A stretch of 64,000 bases of DNA, from the NCBI RefSeq assembly GCF_000416235.1, contig NZ_ATLO01000036.1:62001-126000 (forward strand), in the 5' to 3' direction. Under the pieces are notes generated by a model. The model saw only the letters and a program-made list of their open reading frames with translations, did no database searches and was not told the DNA's origin. This document shows positions 43,207-53,233 of this stretch, in pieces. Numbering within the stretch: the stretch's first letter is position 1; each line of letters starts with the position of its first letter. Both the position numbers and the translations under genes were made by a program. Source of the stretch: Pseudomonas sp. CFII64 (lineage in GTDB: Bacteria > Pseudomonadota > Gammaproteobacteria > Pseudomonadales > Pseudomonadaceae).

Positions 43207-43977
43207 ATGTCGATCATGCAGGCAATCAGAACCTTTGTCTTTTACCTGCTGCTGGGCACCAGTTCGCTGCTGTGGTGCACCTTGAGTTTCTTTATCGCGC
43301 CGTTCCTGCCGTTTCGCGCACGCTATCGTTTCATCAATGTGTACTGGTGCCGCTGCGCATTGTGGCTCACGCGGGTATTTCTCAACATTCGCGTCGAATT
43401 GATCGGCCAGGAAAATGTCCCGGCAACGCCCTGCGTGATCATTTCCAACCACCAGAGCACGTGGGAAACATTCTTCCTGTCCGCGCATTTCGAGCCTCTG
43501 AGCCAGGTGCTCAAGCGTGAATTGCTCTACGTACCGTTCTTTGGCTGGGCCATGGCCATGCTGCGACCTATCGCCATTGATCGCGAGAACCCCAAGGCCG
43601 CGCTGAAGGAAATCGCCAAGAAGGGTCATGAGCTGCTCAAGGATGGCGTCTGGGTATTGATCTTCCCCGAAGGCACACGCGTGCCGTTTGGTCAGGTCGG
43701 CAAGTTTTCCCGAGGCGGCACTGCCTTGGCGGTCAACGCTGATCTGCCGGTGCTGCCGATTGCGCATAACGCTGGCAGGTATTGGCCGAAAGAAGGCTGG
43801 GCGAAAAAGCCCGGCACGATCCAGGTTGTGATCGGCGCACCCATGTACGCCGAGGGCACAGGACCGCGCGCCATTGCTGCGTTGAATGACCGCGTGCAGG
43901 CCTGGAACGAAGCGACGCAGGTGGCCATGGGCTCGGTGGCTGCACCGACGACGAGCACCGAAAAAGCGGCGGTCTGA
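43207..43977 (+). CDS. plsC: 1-acyl-sn-glycerol-3-phosphate acyltransferase
   Basis: A 256-residue inner-membrane enzyme that acylates lysophosphatidic acid to phosphatidic acid. It has one or two N-terminal hydrophobic helices (7-36). The catalytic motif is NHQSTWE with His82 and Glu87 (an HX4E form of the usual HX4D), and the glycerophosphate site is FPEGTR (about 160-165). It probably shares a transcript with gmhB (48-bp gap). A strong terminator follows at 44107. Confidence 0.93.
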   Translation: MSIMQAIRTFVFYLLLGTSSLLWCTLSFFIAPFLPFRARYRFINVYWCRCALWLTRVFLNIRVELIGQENVPATPCVIISNHQSTWETFFLSAHFEPLSQVLKRELLYVPFFGWAMAMLRPIAIDRENPKAALKEIAKKGHELLKDGVWVLIFPEGTRVPFGQVGKFSRGGTALAVNADLPVLPIAHNAGRYWPKEGWAKKPGTIQVVIGAPMYAEGTGPRAIAALNDRVQAWNEATQVAMGSVAAPTTSTEKAAV

Positions 43978-44100
43978 TTTTGTGGATAACCTGTGCACCG
44001 TTTTCGCAAAAACTGCAAAAAACCCTGCCAACCCCTTAATTTTACTGCTTATTTCGATTACTCATTAATGAGCCAAAAACGTGCATAAGTTTTTCTGAAC

Positions 44101-44135
44101 AGAAAAAACCGACTTCATTGAAGTCGGTTTTTTTA
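44101..44135. terminator. Bidirectional rho-independent terminator
   Basis: AAAAAACCGACTTC and GAAGTCGGTTTTTTT form a near-perfect stem with a 4-base loop; it has A and T tracts on both sides, so it can end plsC on the plus strand and the glucosidase gene on the minus strand. Confidence 0.92.
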
Positions 44136-44171
44136 TGGCTGTTGATTCAGTTTCAGAGTGCTGATTTGCCG

Positions 44172-46811
44172 CTATTTTTTCGGCTGCAAAAGCAGCGCAA
44201 CCAACGCGCTCCAGCCCGTCTGATGGGACGCTCCCAAGCCGCGTCCAGTTTCGCCATGGAAGTATTCGTGGAACAACAGCAAGTCGCGGCTCTGCGGATC
44301 GGCTTGCAGTTGTGGATAACCCGCCATCGAAGGCCGACTGCCGTTTTCATCCTTGAGAAACAAGCGAGTCAGACGCGCGCTGAGTTCATCGGCCACTTCA
44401 TCGAGCGATGCCAGATAGCCTGAATGGGTCGGAAACTCGATGGAGAAGTTCTCGTCGTAATAGCGATGAAATTCCCGCAGCGACTCGATCAGCATGTAGT
44501 TGACCGGCATCCACAGCGGGCCACGCCAATTGGAGTTACCCCCGAACAGCCGCGAAGGCGATTCCGCAGGCTGGTAATCGGCACACAGCGAATCGCCATT
44601 CATGCGCATCTTGAACGGGTTGGCGGCATAGGCCCTGGAAACGGAACGCACGCCAAACTCGGACAGGAACTCCGACTCGTCGAGCATGCGCTTGAGCAAA
44701 TCCTTGGTGCGCTGACCTCTGAGCAACGCCAGCAGCAAGCGATTGCCCTTGCCCGGCTCTGTCCAGCGCGAAACCAGCCGGGCGAGGTCAGGACGGTGTT
44801 TCAGGAACGCCAGCAGCCGGTCGCGCAGGCCCGGTAAACCTTCGTGCTCGCGTTGTTCCAGAACCTGCACCGCGAACAACGGCATCAAGCCAACAATGGA
44901 GCGAAAACGCACCGGCTCGCGTTCGCCGTTCGGGCTGCGCAACATGTCGTAGAAGAAACCGTCCTGCTCGTCCCAAAGTCCTTCAGCATCATCGTCAACC
45001 GAGTTGATCGCGCCGGCGATATACAGGAAGTGTTCGAAAAACTTCACCGAGATATCCACATACGCCGCGTTGCGCTTGGCCAACTCCAACGCAATACGCA
45101 TCAGGTCCAGCGCATACGCAGCGATCCACGCGGTGCCATCAGCCTGATCCAGTTGATAACCCGGCGGCAGCTCAGCCGAGCGGTCGAACAAGGCGATGTT
45201 ATCCAGCCCAAGGAATCCGCCCTGAAAAAGATTACGGCCTTCGGCGTCTTTACGATTCACCCACCAGGAGAAATTCAGCAGCAGCTTGTGGAAAATTCGC
45301 TCAAGAAAATCCGCATCGCCTTCACCCTTGAGCGCCTGCTCCATCTTGTAAACCCGCCAGGTCGCCCAGGCATGCACGGGCGGATTCGCATCATCGAAGC
45401 GCCATTCATAAGCGGGCAGCTGACCGTTGGGGTGCATGAAACGATCCTGGACCAGCATCAACAATTGCTGCTTGGCGAATTCCGTATCAATCAGCGCGAC
45501 AGCAACCGCTTGAAACGCTTGATCCCAAGACGCATACCACGGGTATTCCCACTTGTCCGGCATGCACACGATGTCGAAATTCGACAGGTGTCGCCAATGC
45601 TTGTTGCGCACATTGACCCGTTCGGGGGAGGGCGCTGGTTGTGTCGGATCACCATTGAGCCAGCAATTCACATCGAAGTAATACAGTTGCTTTGACCAGA
45701 GCAATCCCGCCAAGGCCTGACGCTGCACATTGCGCGCATCGGCATCCGCCAACTCATGTTGCAGCGCCGCATAGAAGCCATCGGCCTCGGCTTTGCGCTG
45801 GGTAAATAACGCCTCTGCATCAACCGCCGCTGCATCAGCCGGACAGAAACGCAGGTAGATGACCTGACTGGCGTGGCCTTCCAAGTCGAGTAAAAAGTGC
45901 GCAGCGGCGCGGGTGCCGGAAGTGCGGTCGATGGCCTGTTCATTGCCAGCCAGCAGATAGTCGTTGATCCCGTCCTTGAATGGCCCGACTACAGGATTGC
46001 CTCCCAGCCGGTTGGTATTGGTGGTGTTGTTGCAGAACAGCCATTCACATGCAGCTTCGTTACTCCAGGCACTTGCCACTTTGACATCCTGTTCGGGATG
46101 TTCGGCCACCAACTGTTGATCCTCAAGACGTAGCGAAGGCATCGCCGCGTTCTCGGTCCAGCTCCAGATATTGCGCGCCCAAAGCTGCGGCAACACATGC
46201 AAACGGGCCGCTTGATCACCGCGATTGTGCACAGTGACGCGCATGAAGATATCGTCTGGCTGGTGCTTGGCGTATTCGACGGCTACATCGAAATAGCGGT
46301 CTTCATCGAACACGCCAGTATCAAGAATCTCGTATTCGGTATCGGCCAGCCCGCGTCGCGCATTCTCGCTGACCAGCTGCTCATAGGGAAAAGCAGTCTG
46401 TGGATATTTGTAGAGCATGCGCATGTAGGCATGACTTGGCACGCCATCGACGTAGAAATACAGCTCTTTGACGTCCTCGCCATGATTGCCTTCAGCATTG
46501 TTCAGCCCAAACAAGCGCTCCTTCAGAATGGGGTCACGCTCATTCCACAATCCAAGTCCCAGGCACCAGTGCTGGGACTTGTCCGAGAATCCGGCAAGCC
46601 CGTCTTCACCCCAGCGATACGCCCGACTGCGCGCGTGATCGTGGGGGAAATAATTCCATGCATCGCCGTCGGCGCTGTAGTCCTCACGAACCGTACCCCA
46701 CTGACGTTCGCTCAGATAAGGCCCCCACTCGCGCCATCGCTCGGCATCAACGTCAGTCAACCGCTGACCTTCGACGGTGTTCAGAATGCTGGGCGCAGGC
46801 TTTGCAGGCAT
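44172..46811 (-). CDS. Large GH63/MGH1-like glucosidase
   Basis: An 879-residue soluble protein with no signal peptide, so cytoplasmic. The segments WSWTENAAMPSLR, WYASWDQAFQAVALI-like text (about 440-460), WGTPAYEWRFDD-like text and NWRGPLWMPVNYMLIESL (about 765-782) match the (alpha/alpha)6-barrel glycosidases related to GH63 and mannosylglycerate hydrolases; conserved Asp/Glu residues in WDQAF and the acidic end of the barrel are the likely catalytic pair. Substrate is unknown: an alpha-glucoside or a compatible solute such as glucosylglycerate is plausible. I chose the ATG at 46811; a GTG start 20 codons upstream is possible and neither has a strong ribosome-binding site. Confidence 0.8.
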   Translation of the reverse strand: MPAKPAPSILNTVEGQRLTDVDAERWREWGPYLSERQWGTVREDYSADGDAWNYFPHDHARSRAYRWGEDGLAGFSDKSQHWCLGLGLWNERDPILKERLFGLNNAEGNHGEDVKELYFYVDGVPSHAYMRMLYKYPQTAFPYEQLVSENARRGLADTEYEILDTGVFDEDRYFDVAVEYAKHQPDDIFMRVTVHNRGDQAARLHVLPQLWARNIWSWTENAAMPSLRLEDQQLVAEHPEQDVKVASAWSNEAACEWLFCNNTTNTNRLGGNPVVGPFKDGINDYLLAGNEQAIDRTSGTRAAAHFLLDLEGHASQVIYLRFCPADAAAVDAEALFTQRKAEADGFYAALQHELADADARNVQRQALAGLLWSKQLYYFDVNCWLNGDPTQPAPSPERVNVRNKHWRHLSNFDIVCMPDKWEYPWYASWDQAFQAVAVALIDTEFAKQQLLMLVQDRFMHPNGQLPAYEWRFDDANPPVHAWATWRVYKMEQALKGEGDADFLERIFHKLLLNFSWWVNRKDAEGRNLFQGGFLGLDNIALFDRSAELPPGYQLDQADGTAWIAAYALDLMRIALELAKRNAAYVDISVKFFEHFLYIAGAINSVDDDAEGLWDEQDGFFYDMLRSPNGEREPVRFRSIVGLMPLFAVQVLEQREHEGLPGLRDRLLAFLKHRPDLARLVSRWTEPGKGNRLLLALLRGQRTKDLLKRMLDESEFLSEFGVRSVSRAYAANPFKMRMNGDSLCADYQPAESPSRLFGGNSNWRGPLWMPVNYMLIESLREFHRYYDENFSIEFPTHSGYLASLDEVADELSARLTRLFLKDENGSRPSMAGYPQLQADPQSRDLLLFHEYFHGETGRGLGASHQTGWSALVALLLQPKK

Positions 46812-46920
46812 CAGGAGTTCCAAAGGTGAAAGCAGGTGAGCAAGTGTACGGCGCTCGTAACTGAACGGCACACAGGCCTGGTGATTATTCAGGCGCCGTT
46901 CAGCCTTTCACACCGCCCAC

Positions 46921-46952
46921 AAAAAAGGCCAACGCTGGATCAGCGTTGGCCT
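46921..46952 (-). terminator. Rho-independent terminator of the gyrB operon
   Basis: AGGCCAACGCTG and CAGCGTTGGCCT form a 12-bp stem; on the minus strand it is followed by T6 (complement of 46921-46926). It lies 24 bp after the gyrB stop. Confidence 0.93.
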
Positions 46953-46975
46953 GATTTGGTTAGCGGTGCAGCCCC

Positions 46976-49393
46976 TTAGAAATCGAGGTTGGACACTGCC
47001 AGGGCATTGCTTTCGATGAAGTCACGACGAGGCTCGACCGCATCACCCATCAGGGTGTTGAAGATCTGGTCGGCGCCGATGGCGTCTTCGATGGTGACCT
47101 TGAGCATGCGACGTACAGACGGGTCCATGGTGGTTTCCCACAGCTGATCCGGGTTCATTTCGCCCAGACCTTTGTAGCGCTGGATGGTGTGACGCTTGGT
47201 GCTTTCGGCCATCAACCAGGCAAGGGCTTCCTTGAACTCGCTGACCGGCTTCTTGCGTTCGCCACGCTGTACGTAAGCGCCTTCTTCCAGCAACGTACTG
47301 ATCTGCAGACCCAAAGCGGTCACAGTCTTGTAATCGTTGCTGCCGAAGAAGTCACGGTTGAAGGTCACGTAGTTGGACAAGCCGTGGGAGATCAGTTCGA
47401 CCTCTGGCAGCCAGACGTTACGTTCGCGATCTTCACGCAGGCTGGCTTTGTAAACCAGACCGGACTTCTCGCCGACGCGCAGACGTGTGTCGAGCAGGGC
47501 AAGCCAGGCTTGCATGCCTTCGTGATCGGAAAGCTGTTCCAGGCTGACCGGCGGCAGGTAAACGAAATGCTCGGTCAGTTCCTGAGGATACAGACGCGAC
47601 AGGCGCTTGAGGGTCTTCATGACCATGCGGAAATCGTTAACCAGACGCTCCAGCTGCGGACCGGAAATACCCGGAGCCGACTCGTTCAAGTGCAGGCTGG
47701 CATCTTCAAGCGCCGACTGGGTCATGTACTCTTCCATGGCCTCGTCGTCTTTGATGTACTGCTCTTGCTTGCCTTTCTTGACCTTGTACAGCGGCGGCTG
47801 AGCGATGTAAATGTAGCCACGCTCGATCAGCTCAGGCAACTGACGGAAGAAGAACGTCAGCAACAAGGTGCGGATGTGCGAACCGTCGACGTCAGCATCG
47901 GTCATGATGATGATGTTGTGGTAGCGCAACTTGGCGATGTTGTATTCGTCGCGACCAATGCCGCAGCCGAGCGCAGTGATCAAGGTGCCCACTTCTTGCG
48001 AAGAGATCATCTTGTCGAAACGTGCTTTCTCGACGTTAAGGATCTTGCCTTTGAGTGGCAGGATCGCCTGGGTTTTACGGTTACGCCCCTGCTTGGCTGA
48101 GCCGCCAGCAGAGTCCCCTTCCACCAGATACAGTTCGGAGAGGGCAGGGTCTTTCTCTTGGCAGTCAGCGAGTTTGCCCGGCAAACCTGCGATGTCCAAC
48201 GCGCCTTTACGGCGAGTCATCTCACGGGCCTTGCGCGCCGCTTCACGAGCGCGCGCAGCGTCGATCATCTTGCCGACGACGGCTTTGGCTTCGTTCGGAT
48301 TTTCCAGCAGGAAGTCGGAGAAGTGTTTACCCATCTCCTGTTCAACTGCGGTTTTCACTTCGGACGAAACCAGCTTGTCTTTGGTCTGCGAACTGAATTT
48401 CGGGTCCGGCACTTTTACCGAAATAATTGCCGTCAAACCTTCACGCGCATCGTCACCGGTGGTCGCGACCTTGTGCTTCTTGGCCAGACCTTCCTGCTCG
48501 ATGTAGGTGTTCAGGTTACGCGTCAGCGCAGAACGGAAACCCACCAGGTGAGTACCGCCATCGCGCTGAGGAATGTTGTTGGTGAAGCACAACAGGTTCT
48601 CGTTGAAGCTGTCGTTCCACTGCAACGCGATCTCGACGCCGATGCCATCTTCACGCTGAATGTTGAAGTGGAACACCTGGTTGACCGGAGTCTTGTTGGT
48701 GTTCAGGTATTCAACGAACGCACGCAAACCGCCTTCGTACTTGAACAACTCTTCCTTGCCGCTGCGTTCGTCTTTAAGGACGATGCCCACACCGGAGTTC
48801 AGGAAAGACAGTTCACGAATCCGCTTGGCCAGAATGTCCCAGCTGAAGTGGATGTTCTTGAAGGTGTCAGCCGATGGCTTGAAGTGAATCTCGGTGCCGG
48901 TGGAATCGCTCTCGCCAACAATGCGCATGGGTTCCTGTGGAACACCATGGATGTAGGTCTGTTCCCAGATCTTGCCGCTGCGACGCACAGTCAGCAGCAA
49001 CAATTCGGAAAGGGCGTTCACAACCGAAACACCTACACCGTGCAGGCCGCCGGATACTTTGTAGGAGTTGTCATCGAACTTACCGCCAGCGTGAAGCACG
49101 GTCATGATGACCTCTGCTGCCGATACGCCTTCTTCTTTATGCACGTCTACCGGAATGCCGCGACCGTTGTCACGGACGGTAATCGATTCGTCTGGGTGGA
49201 TGATGATGCTGATGTCGTCGCAATGGCCAGCCAAAGCTTCGTCGATCGAGTTATCAACCACCTCGAACACCATGTGGTGTAGACCGCTGCCATCGTCAGT
49301 ATCACCGATGTACATACCGGGACGCTTGCGTACGGCATCTAGCCCTTTCAGCACTTTAATGCTGGAGGAGTCGTACGTTTGGTTTTCGCTCAT
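46976..49393 (-). CDS. gyrB: DNA gyrase subunit B
   Basis: An 805-residue ATPase subunit of gyrase. The GHKL ATP site covers about 1-220 (EVVDNSIDEALAG, DNGRGIPV, GGLHGVGVSVVNAL). The TOPRIM domain begins with EGDSAGGSAKQGR (about 424-436) and binds Mg through DADVDG (about 500). The C-terminal GyrA-contact part (about 730-805) includes RYKGLGEMNPDQLWETT. GGGAG precedes the ATG, only 4 bp after recF, so the two are co-translated. Last gene of the dnaA operon. Confidence 0.99.
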   Translation of the reverse strand: MSENQTYDSSSIKVLKGLDAVRKRPGMYIGDTDDGSGLHHMVFEVVDNSIDEALAGHCDDISIIIHPDESITVRDNGRGIPVDVHKEEGVSAAEVIMTVLHAGGKFDDNSYKVSGGLHGVGVSVVNALSELLLLTVRRSGKIWEQTYIHGVPQEPMRIVGESDSTGTEIHFKPSADTFKNIHFSWDILAKRIRELSFLNSGVGIVLKDERSGKEELFKYEGGLRAFVEYLNTNKTPVNQVFHFNIQREDGIGVEIALQWNDSFNENLLCFTNNIPQRDGGTHLVGFRSALTRNLNTYIEQEGLAKKHKVATTGDDAREGLTAIISVKVPDPKFSSQTKDKLVSSEVKTAVEQEMGKHFSDFLLENPNEAKAVVGKMIDAARAREAARKAREMTRRKGALDIAGLPGKLADCQEKDPALSELYLVEGDSAGGSAKQGRNRKTQAILPLKGKILNVEKARFDKMISSQEVGTLITALGCGIGRDEYNIAKLRYHNIIIMTDADVDGSHIRTLLLTFFFRQLPELIERGYIYIAQPPLYKVKKGKQEQYIKDDEAMEEYMTQSALEDASLHLNESAPGISGPQLERLVNDFRMVMKTLKRLSRLYPQELTEHFVYLPPVSLEQLSDHEGMQAWLALLDTRLRVGEKSGLVYKASLREDRERNVWLPEVELISHGLSNYVTFNRDFFGSNDYKTVTALGLQISTLLEEGAYVQRGERKKPVSEFKEALAWLMAESTKRHTIQRYKGLGEMNPDQLWETTMDPSVRRMLKVTIEDAIGADQIFNTLMGDAVEPRRDFIESNALAVSNLDF

Positions 49394-49397
49394 GCAA

Positions 49398-50501
49398 TCA
49401 CTCCCGATGGTCGTGGGTCTGGGTGATACGGCCTTGTTCCACGTGGAACAAAGCGACTGGCGTTTCCGTCTGCCAGCCTTCCCTCAATAATTCGTGGTCT
49501 ACACAGGTAATGAAAACCTGGCAGCGTAATTCTTCCAGCAAACGGCAAAGTGCCTGGCGGTGACGCTCATCGAGTTCCGACGGCAAGTCATCCACCAGGT
49601 AAATACATTGGCCGCGTCGAGCCTGGCTAACGAGATGTCCTTGGGCTATGCGCAGCGCACAGACCACCAACTTCTGCTGACCCCGGGACAAAATATCCGC
49701 GGCGTTGTGTGCGCCTAATCTAAGGCGCAAGTCAGCGCGTTGTGGTCCGGCCTGTGTATGGCCCATTTGCTGATCCCGATGGAGAGAAGAAGCGAGCACC
49801 GTGCTCAACTCTTTTTCTTTATCCCATCCGCGGTAGTAGCTCAGGGTCAAACCTTCGAGCTCAACCAGCTCGCTCAAGGTTTGTTCAAAGACTGGCTTCA
49901 AAGCCTTGATGTATGCTCGGCGAAACTCATCTATTTCATCGCTGGCCAGGCACAGCTCGCGATCCCATGCCGCTTGCGAAGCGACGTCAAGTGTACCATG
50001 CCGAAGCCATGAGTTTCGCTGCCTCAAGGCCTTCTGCAGGCGCTGCCACGTCGACATGAATCGAGGTTCCACGTGGAACACTCCCCAGTCGAGAAACTGT
50101 CTGCGTATTTTGGGCGCGCCTTCCAGCAAGCGAAAACTGTCCGGATTGATCAGTTGCAGCGGTAAGGTCTCGGCAAGTTGCGCCGCGCTGCGTGCGTTCT
50201 GTCCATCAATCCGGATCTGAAAATCGCCCTGGCGATCCCGTGAAACGCCCAAGCTGCTGTGGCCGCCTTCGGCCAGTTCGACCTGGCCAAAAACCGTACA
50301 CGACGGTTGCTCGTACTGAATGACGGGAAGCAAGCGCGCGCTGCGAAAGGACCGGGCAAGACCGAGCAAATGGATGGCTTCCAGCACGCTGGTTTTGCCA
50401 CTGCCATTTTCACCGTGGAGGATGTTGATACGCGGGGAAGGGGAGAAGGTCACCGGGTGCAGATTGCGCACCCCGGTGACCGAGACGCGGCTGAGAGACA
50501 T
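49398..50501 (-). CDS. recF: Recombination protein RecF
   Basis: A 367-residue SMC-like ATPase that helps load RecA at single-stranded gaps. Walker A is GENGSGKTS (about 30-38), the signature motif LSRGQQKLVV lies at about 270-279, and Walker B with LVDDLPSELD at about 302-311. It is 29 bp from dnaN and 4 bp from gyrB in the dnaA-dnaN-recF-gyrB operon. Confidence 0.98.
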   Translation of the reverse strand: MSLSRVSVTGVRNLHPVTFSPSPRINILHGENGSGKTSVLEAIHLLGLARSFRSARLLPVIQYEQPSCTVFGQVELAEGGHSSLGVSRDRQGDFQIRIDGQNARSAAQLAETLPLQLINPDSFRLLEGAPKIRRQFLDWGVFHVEPRFMSTWQRLQKALRQRNSWLRHGTLDVASQAAWDRELCLASDEIDEFRRAYIKALKPVFEQTLSELVELEGLTLSYYRGWDKEKELSTVLASSLHRDQQMGHTQAGPQRADLRLRLGAHNAADILSRGQQKLVVCALRIAQGHLVSQARRGQCIYLVDDLPSELDERHRQALCRLLEELRCQVFITCVDHELLREGWQTETPVALFHVEQGRITQTHDHRE

Positions 50502-50530
50502 CTAGGTTCCGCTGAACATGAACAAGCTGG

Positions 50531-51634
50531 TTACAGGCGCATCGGCATAACGACATAGGCGGAATCGTCGTTGTCCGACTCTTGCACCAGGGCGCTGCTG
50601 TTGGAGTCCGACAGAATCAGGCGAACCTGTTCAGTGGTCATCACACCCAGGACGTCCAGCAAGTAGCTGACGTTGAAGCCGATTTCCAGCGAACCACCGT
50701 TGTAGTCCACGCTGATCTCTTCTTCTGCTTCTTCCTGCTCCGGGTTGTTCGCCTGAATCTTCAACTGGCCAGCGGCCAACTGCAGACGAATACCCCGGTA
50801 CTTTTCGTTGGAAAGAATAGCCGTGCGGCTGAACGCTTCGCGCAGCGCCTGACGATCACCCAATACCAGTTTGTCGCCGCCTTTTGGCAGGACGCGCTCG
50901 TAGTCAGGGAATTTGCCGTCGACCAGTTTCGAAGTGAACGTGAACTCGCCGGTGGTGGCGCGAATGTGGTGCTGACCCAGCACGATGCTGACGATACCGT
51001 CTTGCTCGGTCAGCAAGCGCGCCAATTCAAGGATACCTTTGCGCGGCACGATCACTTGATGACGATCAGCGTGTTCGATCTCGGCCGACATCGAGCACAT
51101 GGCCAGACGGTGACCGTCAGTGGCAACGGCGCGCAGAATGCCGGCACTGACTTCCAGCAACATGCCGTTGAGGTAGTAGCGCACGTCTTGTTGAGCCATG
51201 GCAAAACTGGTGCGTTCAATCAGGCGACGCAGTTTGCTCTGCACCAGATTGAACGTCAGGGAGCCCGGACCTTCTTCAACGGTCGGAAAATCGTTGGCTG
51301 GCAGCGTCGACAAGGTGAAGCGACTGCGGCCAGCCTTGACGATCAACTTGGCATCGTCGAGCTTGATGTCGATGAGTGCGTCGTTGGGCAGGCTTTTGCA
51401 GATGTCCATCAGCTTGCGCGCAGGTACGGTGATCTCGCCCGGCTCAGCAGGTTCTTCCAACTGGACGCGACCGACCAGTTCGACCTCAAGATCGGTACCG
51501 GTCAGCGAAAGCTGTTGGCCTTGAACAACCAACAGCACATTGGAGAGCACCGGCAAGGTCTGGCGGCGTTCAACCACGCCGGCGACCAATTGCAGGGGTT
51601 TCAACAGGGCTTCGCGTTGAATGGTGAAATGCAT
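50531..51634 (-). CDS. dnaN: DNA polymerase III sliding clamp (beta subunit)
   Basis: A 367-residue clamp with three repeated domains of about 120 residues each. It ends in SAYVVMPMRL, the typical C-terminus that contributes to the clamp-binding groove. It encircles DNA and tethers Pol III and other partners. It starts 38 bp after dnaA. Confidence 0.99.
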   Translation of the reverse strand: MHFTIQREALLKPLQLVAGVVERRQTLPVLSNVLLVVQGQQLSLTGTDLEVELVGRVQLEEPAEPGEITVPARKLMDICKSLPNDALIDIKLDDAKLIVKAGRSRFTLSTLPANDFPTVEEGPGSLTFNLVQSKLRRLIERTSFAMAQQDVRYYLNGMLLEVSAGILRAVATDGHRLAMCSMSAEIEHADRHQVIVPRKGILELARLLTEQDGIVSIVLGQHHIRATTGEFTFTSKLVDGKFPDYERVLPKGGDKLVLGDRQALREAFSRTAILSNEKYRGIRLQLAAGQLKIQANNPEQEEAEEEISVDYNGGSLEIGFNVSYLLDVLGVMTTEQVRLILSDSNSSALVQESDNDDSAYVVMPMRL

Positions 51635-51672
51635 GGTCTAGTCCCTTGCCTTAATAAGCTGCGCTGGTGTCA

Positions 51673-53181
51673 TCAGGTAGTCAGAGTACGCAGCAGGTTC
51701 TTGTAGTCCTCGCGGATGTCCGCGTCGGATTCCTTAAGTTCGTTGATCTTGCGGCATGCGTGCAAGACCGTCGTATGGTCACGACCGCCAAACACATCGC
51801 CAATTTCGGGCAAACTGTGGTTGGTCAGTTCCTTGGACAACGCCATCGCCACCTGGCGCGGGCGAGCTACCGATCGGGAACGACGCTTGGACAACAGGTC
51901 GGAAATCTTGATCTTGTAGTACTCGGCGACGGTGCGCTGAATGTTATCCACACTCACCAGCTTGTCTTGCAACGCCAGCAAGTCTTTCAGCGATTCGCGA
52001 ATCAGCTCGATGGTGATATCACGACCCATGAAGTGCGAGTGGGCAATGACACGCTTGAGCGCACCTTCGAGTTCACGGACGTTGGAGCGGATGCGCTGGG
52101 CAATGAAAAACGCGGCATCGTGTGGCAGATCCACTTTCGCCTGATCCGCTTTCTTCATCAGAATCGCAACCCGGGTTTCCAGCTCGGGCGGCTCGACCGC
52201 AACGGTCAGGCCCCAGCCGAAACGCGATTTCAGACGTTCTTCCAGGCCTTCGATCTCTTTCGGATAGCGGTCACTGGTCAGAATGACTTGCTGTCCACCT
52301 TCCAGTAACGCGTTGAAAGTATGGAAGAATTCTTCCTGAGAGCGCTCTTTGCGGGCGAAGAATTGAATGTCATCAATCAGCAGCGCGTCCACCGAACGGT
52401 AGAAACGCTTGAACTCGTTGATTGCATTCAGTTGCAGCGCCTTGACCATGTCGGCCACAAAGCGCTCCGAATGCAGGTACACCACCTTGGCATTCGGGTT
52501 CTTCTTTAACAGGTGGTTACCCACAGCGTGCATCAAGTGGGTTTTACCCAGGCCAACACCGCCATAAAGGAACAGCGGGTTGTAACCGTGCTTGGGGTTA
52601 TCCGCGACTTGCCAGGCGGCAGCGCGCGCCAGTTGGTTGGACTTACCTTCGACAAAGTTTTCGAAGGTGAAGGTCCGGTTCAGGTAGCTGGTGTGCTTGA
52701 GCGCACCTTCTACCTGAACCGTGCGCTGTTCGGCACGTGCTGGCGCTTGCTGAGAGCTGGCTCCAGCCATCGGATCAAAGCTGGCCCGCGACGGTTCGTC
52801 GTGGACAGGCATCGGATGCGCGGGGGCTGGCGTTGCTACCTGGGCTGGCGCGGAGGCCGCGACCTGATTAGACACCATAGCCTGAGAAGCGGCAGCGGCC
52901 AGCGGCGCATTGGGTGCAGCGCGGGGAGCAGAACTGCGCTTGCTGCCTATTAATAAGGAAAGCGCAGGCGCCAGTCCCTGGCCGTGTTCACCCAGCAGCT
53001 CAAGCAGGCGACTCAGGTATTTTTCATTGACCCAATCGAGAACAAAGCGGTTCGGCGCATAGACGCGCAACTCGTCGCCTTCGGCTTCGACCTGTAGCGG
53101 ACGGATCCAGGTGTTGAATTGCTGGGCAGGCAGCTCGTCGCGCAAAAGCTCCACGCACTGCTGCCAAAGTTCCACTGACAC
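51673..53181 (-). CDS. dnaA: Chromosomal replication initiator DnaA
   Basis: A 502-residue AAA+ initiator. Domain I (about 1-85) contacts helicase. Domain II (about 85-165) is a long Ala/Pro-rich linker. Domain III has Walker A GGVGLGKTH (about 205-213) and Walker B LLIDDIQF (about 265-272). Domain IV (about 405-502) binds DnaA boxes, with GGRDHTTVLHACRKI as the signature. The start is GTG. The oriC region lies immediately upstream; the nearest box (53250-53258) is close to a weak candidate -10 (53228-53233), so autoregulation is likely. Confidence 0.99.
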   Translation of the reverse strand: MSVELWQQCVELLRDELPAQQFNTWIRPLQVEAEGDELRVYAPNRFVLDWVNEKYLSRLLELLGEHGQGLAPALSLLIGSKRSSAPRAAPNAPLAAAASQAMVSNQVAASAPAQVATPAPAHPMPVHDEPSRASFDPMAGASSQQAPARAEQRTVQVEGALKHTSYLNRTFTFENFVEGKSNQLARAAAWQVADNPKHGYNPLFLYGGVGLGKTHLMHAVGNHLLKKNPNAKVVYLHSERFVADMVKALQLNAINEFKRFYRSVDALLIDDIQFFARKERSQEEFFHTFNALLEGGQQVILTSDRYPKEIEGLEERLKSRFGWGLTVAVEPPELETRVAILMKKADQAKVDLPHDAAFFIAQRIRSNVRELEGALKRVIAHSHFMGRDITIELIRESLKDLLALQDKLVSVDNIQRTVAEYYKIKISDLLSKRRSRSVARPRQVAMALSKELTNHSLPEIGDVFGGRDHTTVLHACRKINELKESDADIREDYKNLLRTLTT

Positions 53182-53227
53182 GGATATCCCCTAAGTCGAA
53201 AGCCGGTGAGGCAAAAAACAAGCGGCC

Positions 53228-53233
53228 ATTGTA
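53228..53233 (-). promoter_or_regulatory. Possible -10 box of dnaA
   Basis: TACAAT on the minus strand, about 47 bp upstream of the GTG. No good -35 lies 17 bp further up; that place is occupied by the flank of the DnaA box at 53250-53258. Confidence 0.35.

Noticed and set aside
44137..44171. Extra small gene between plsC and the glucosidase gene
   Set aside because: Only a terminator and 36 bp remain, too short for a gene.
48158..49282. 374-codon and further frames antisense to gyrB
   Set aside because: Shadow frames over a highly conserved gene.
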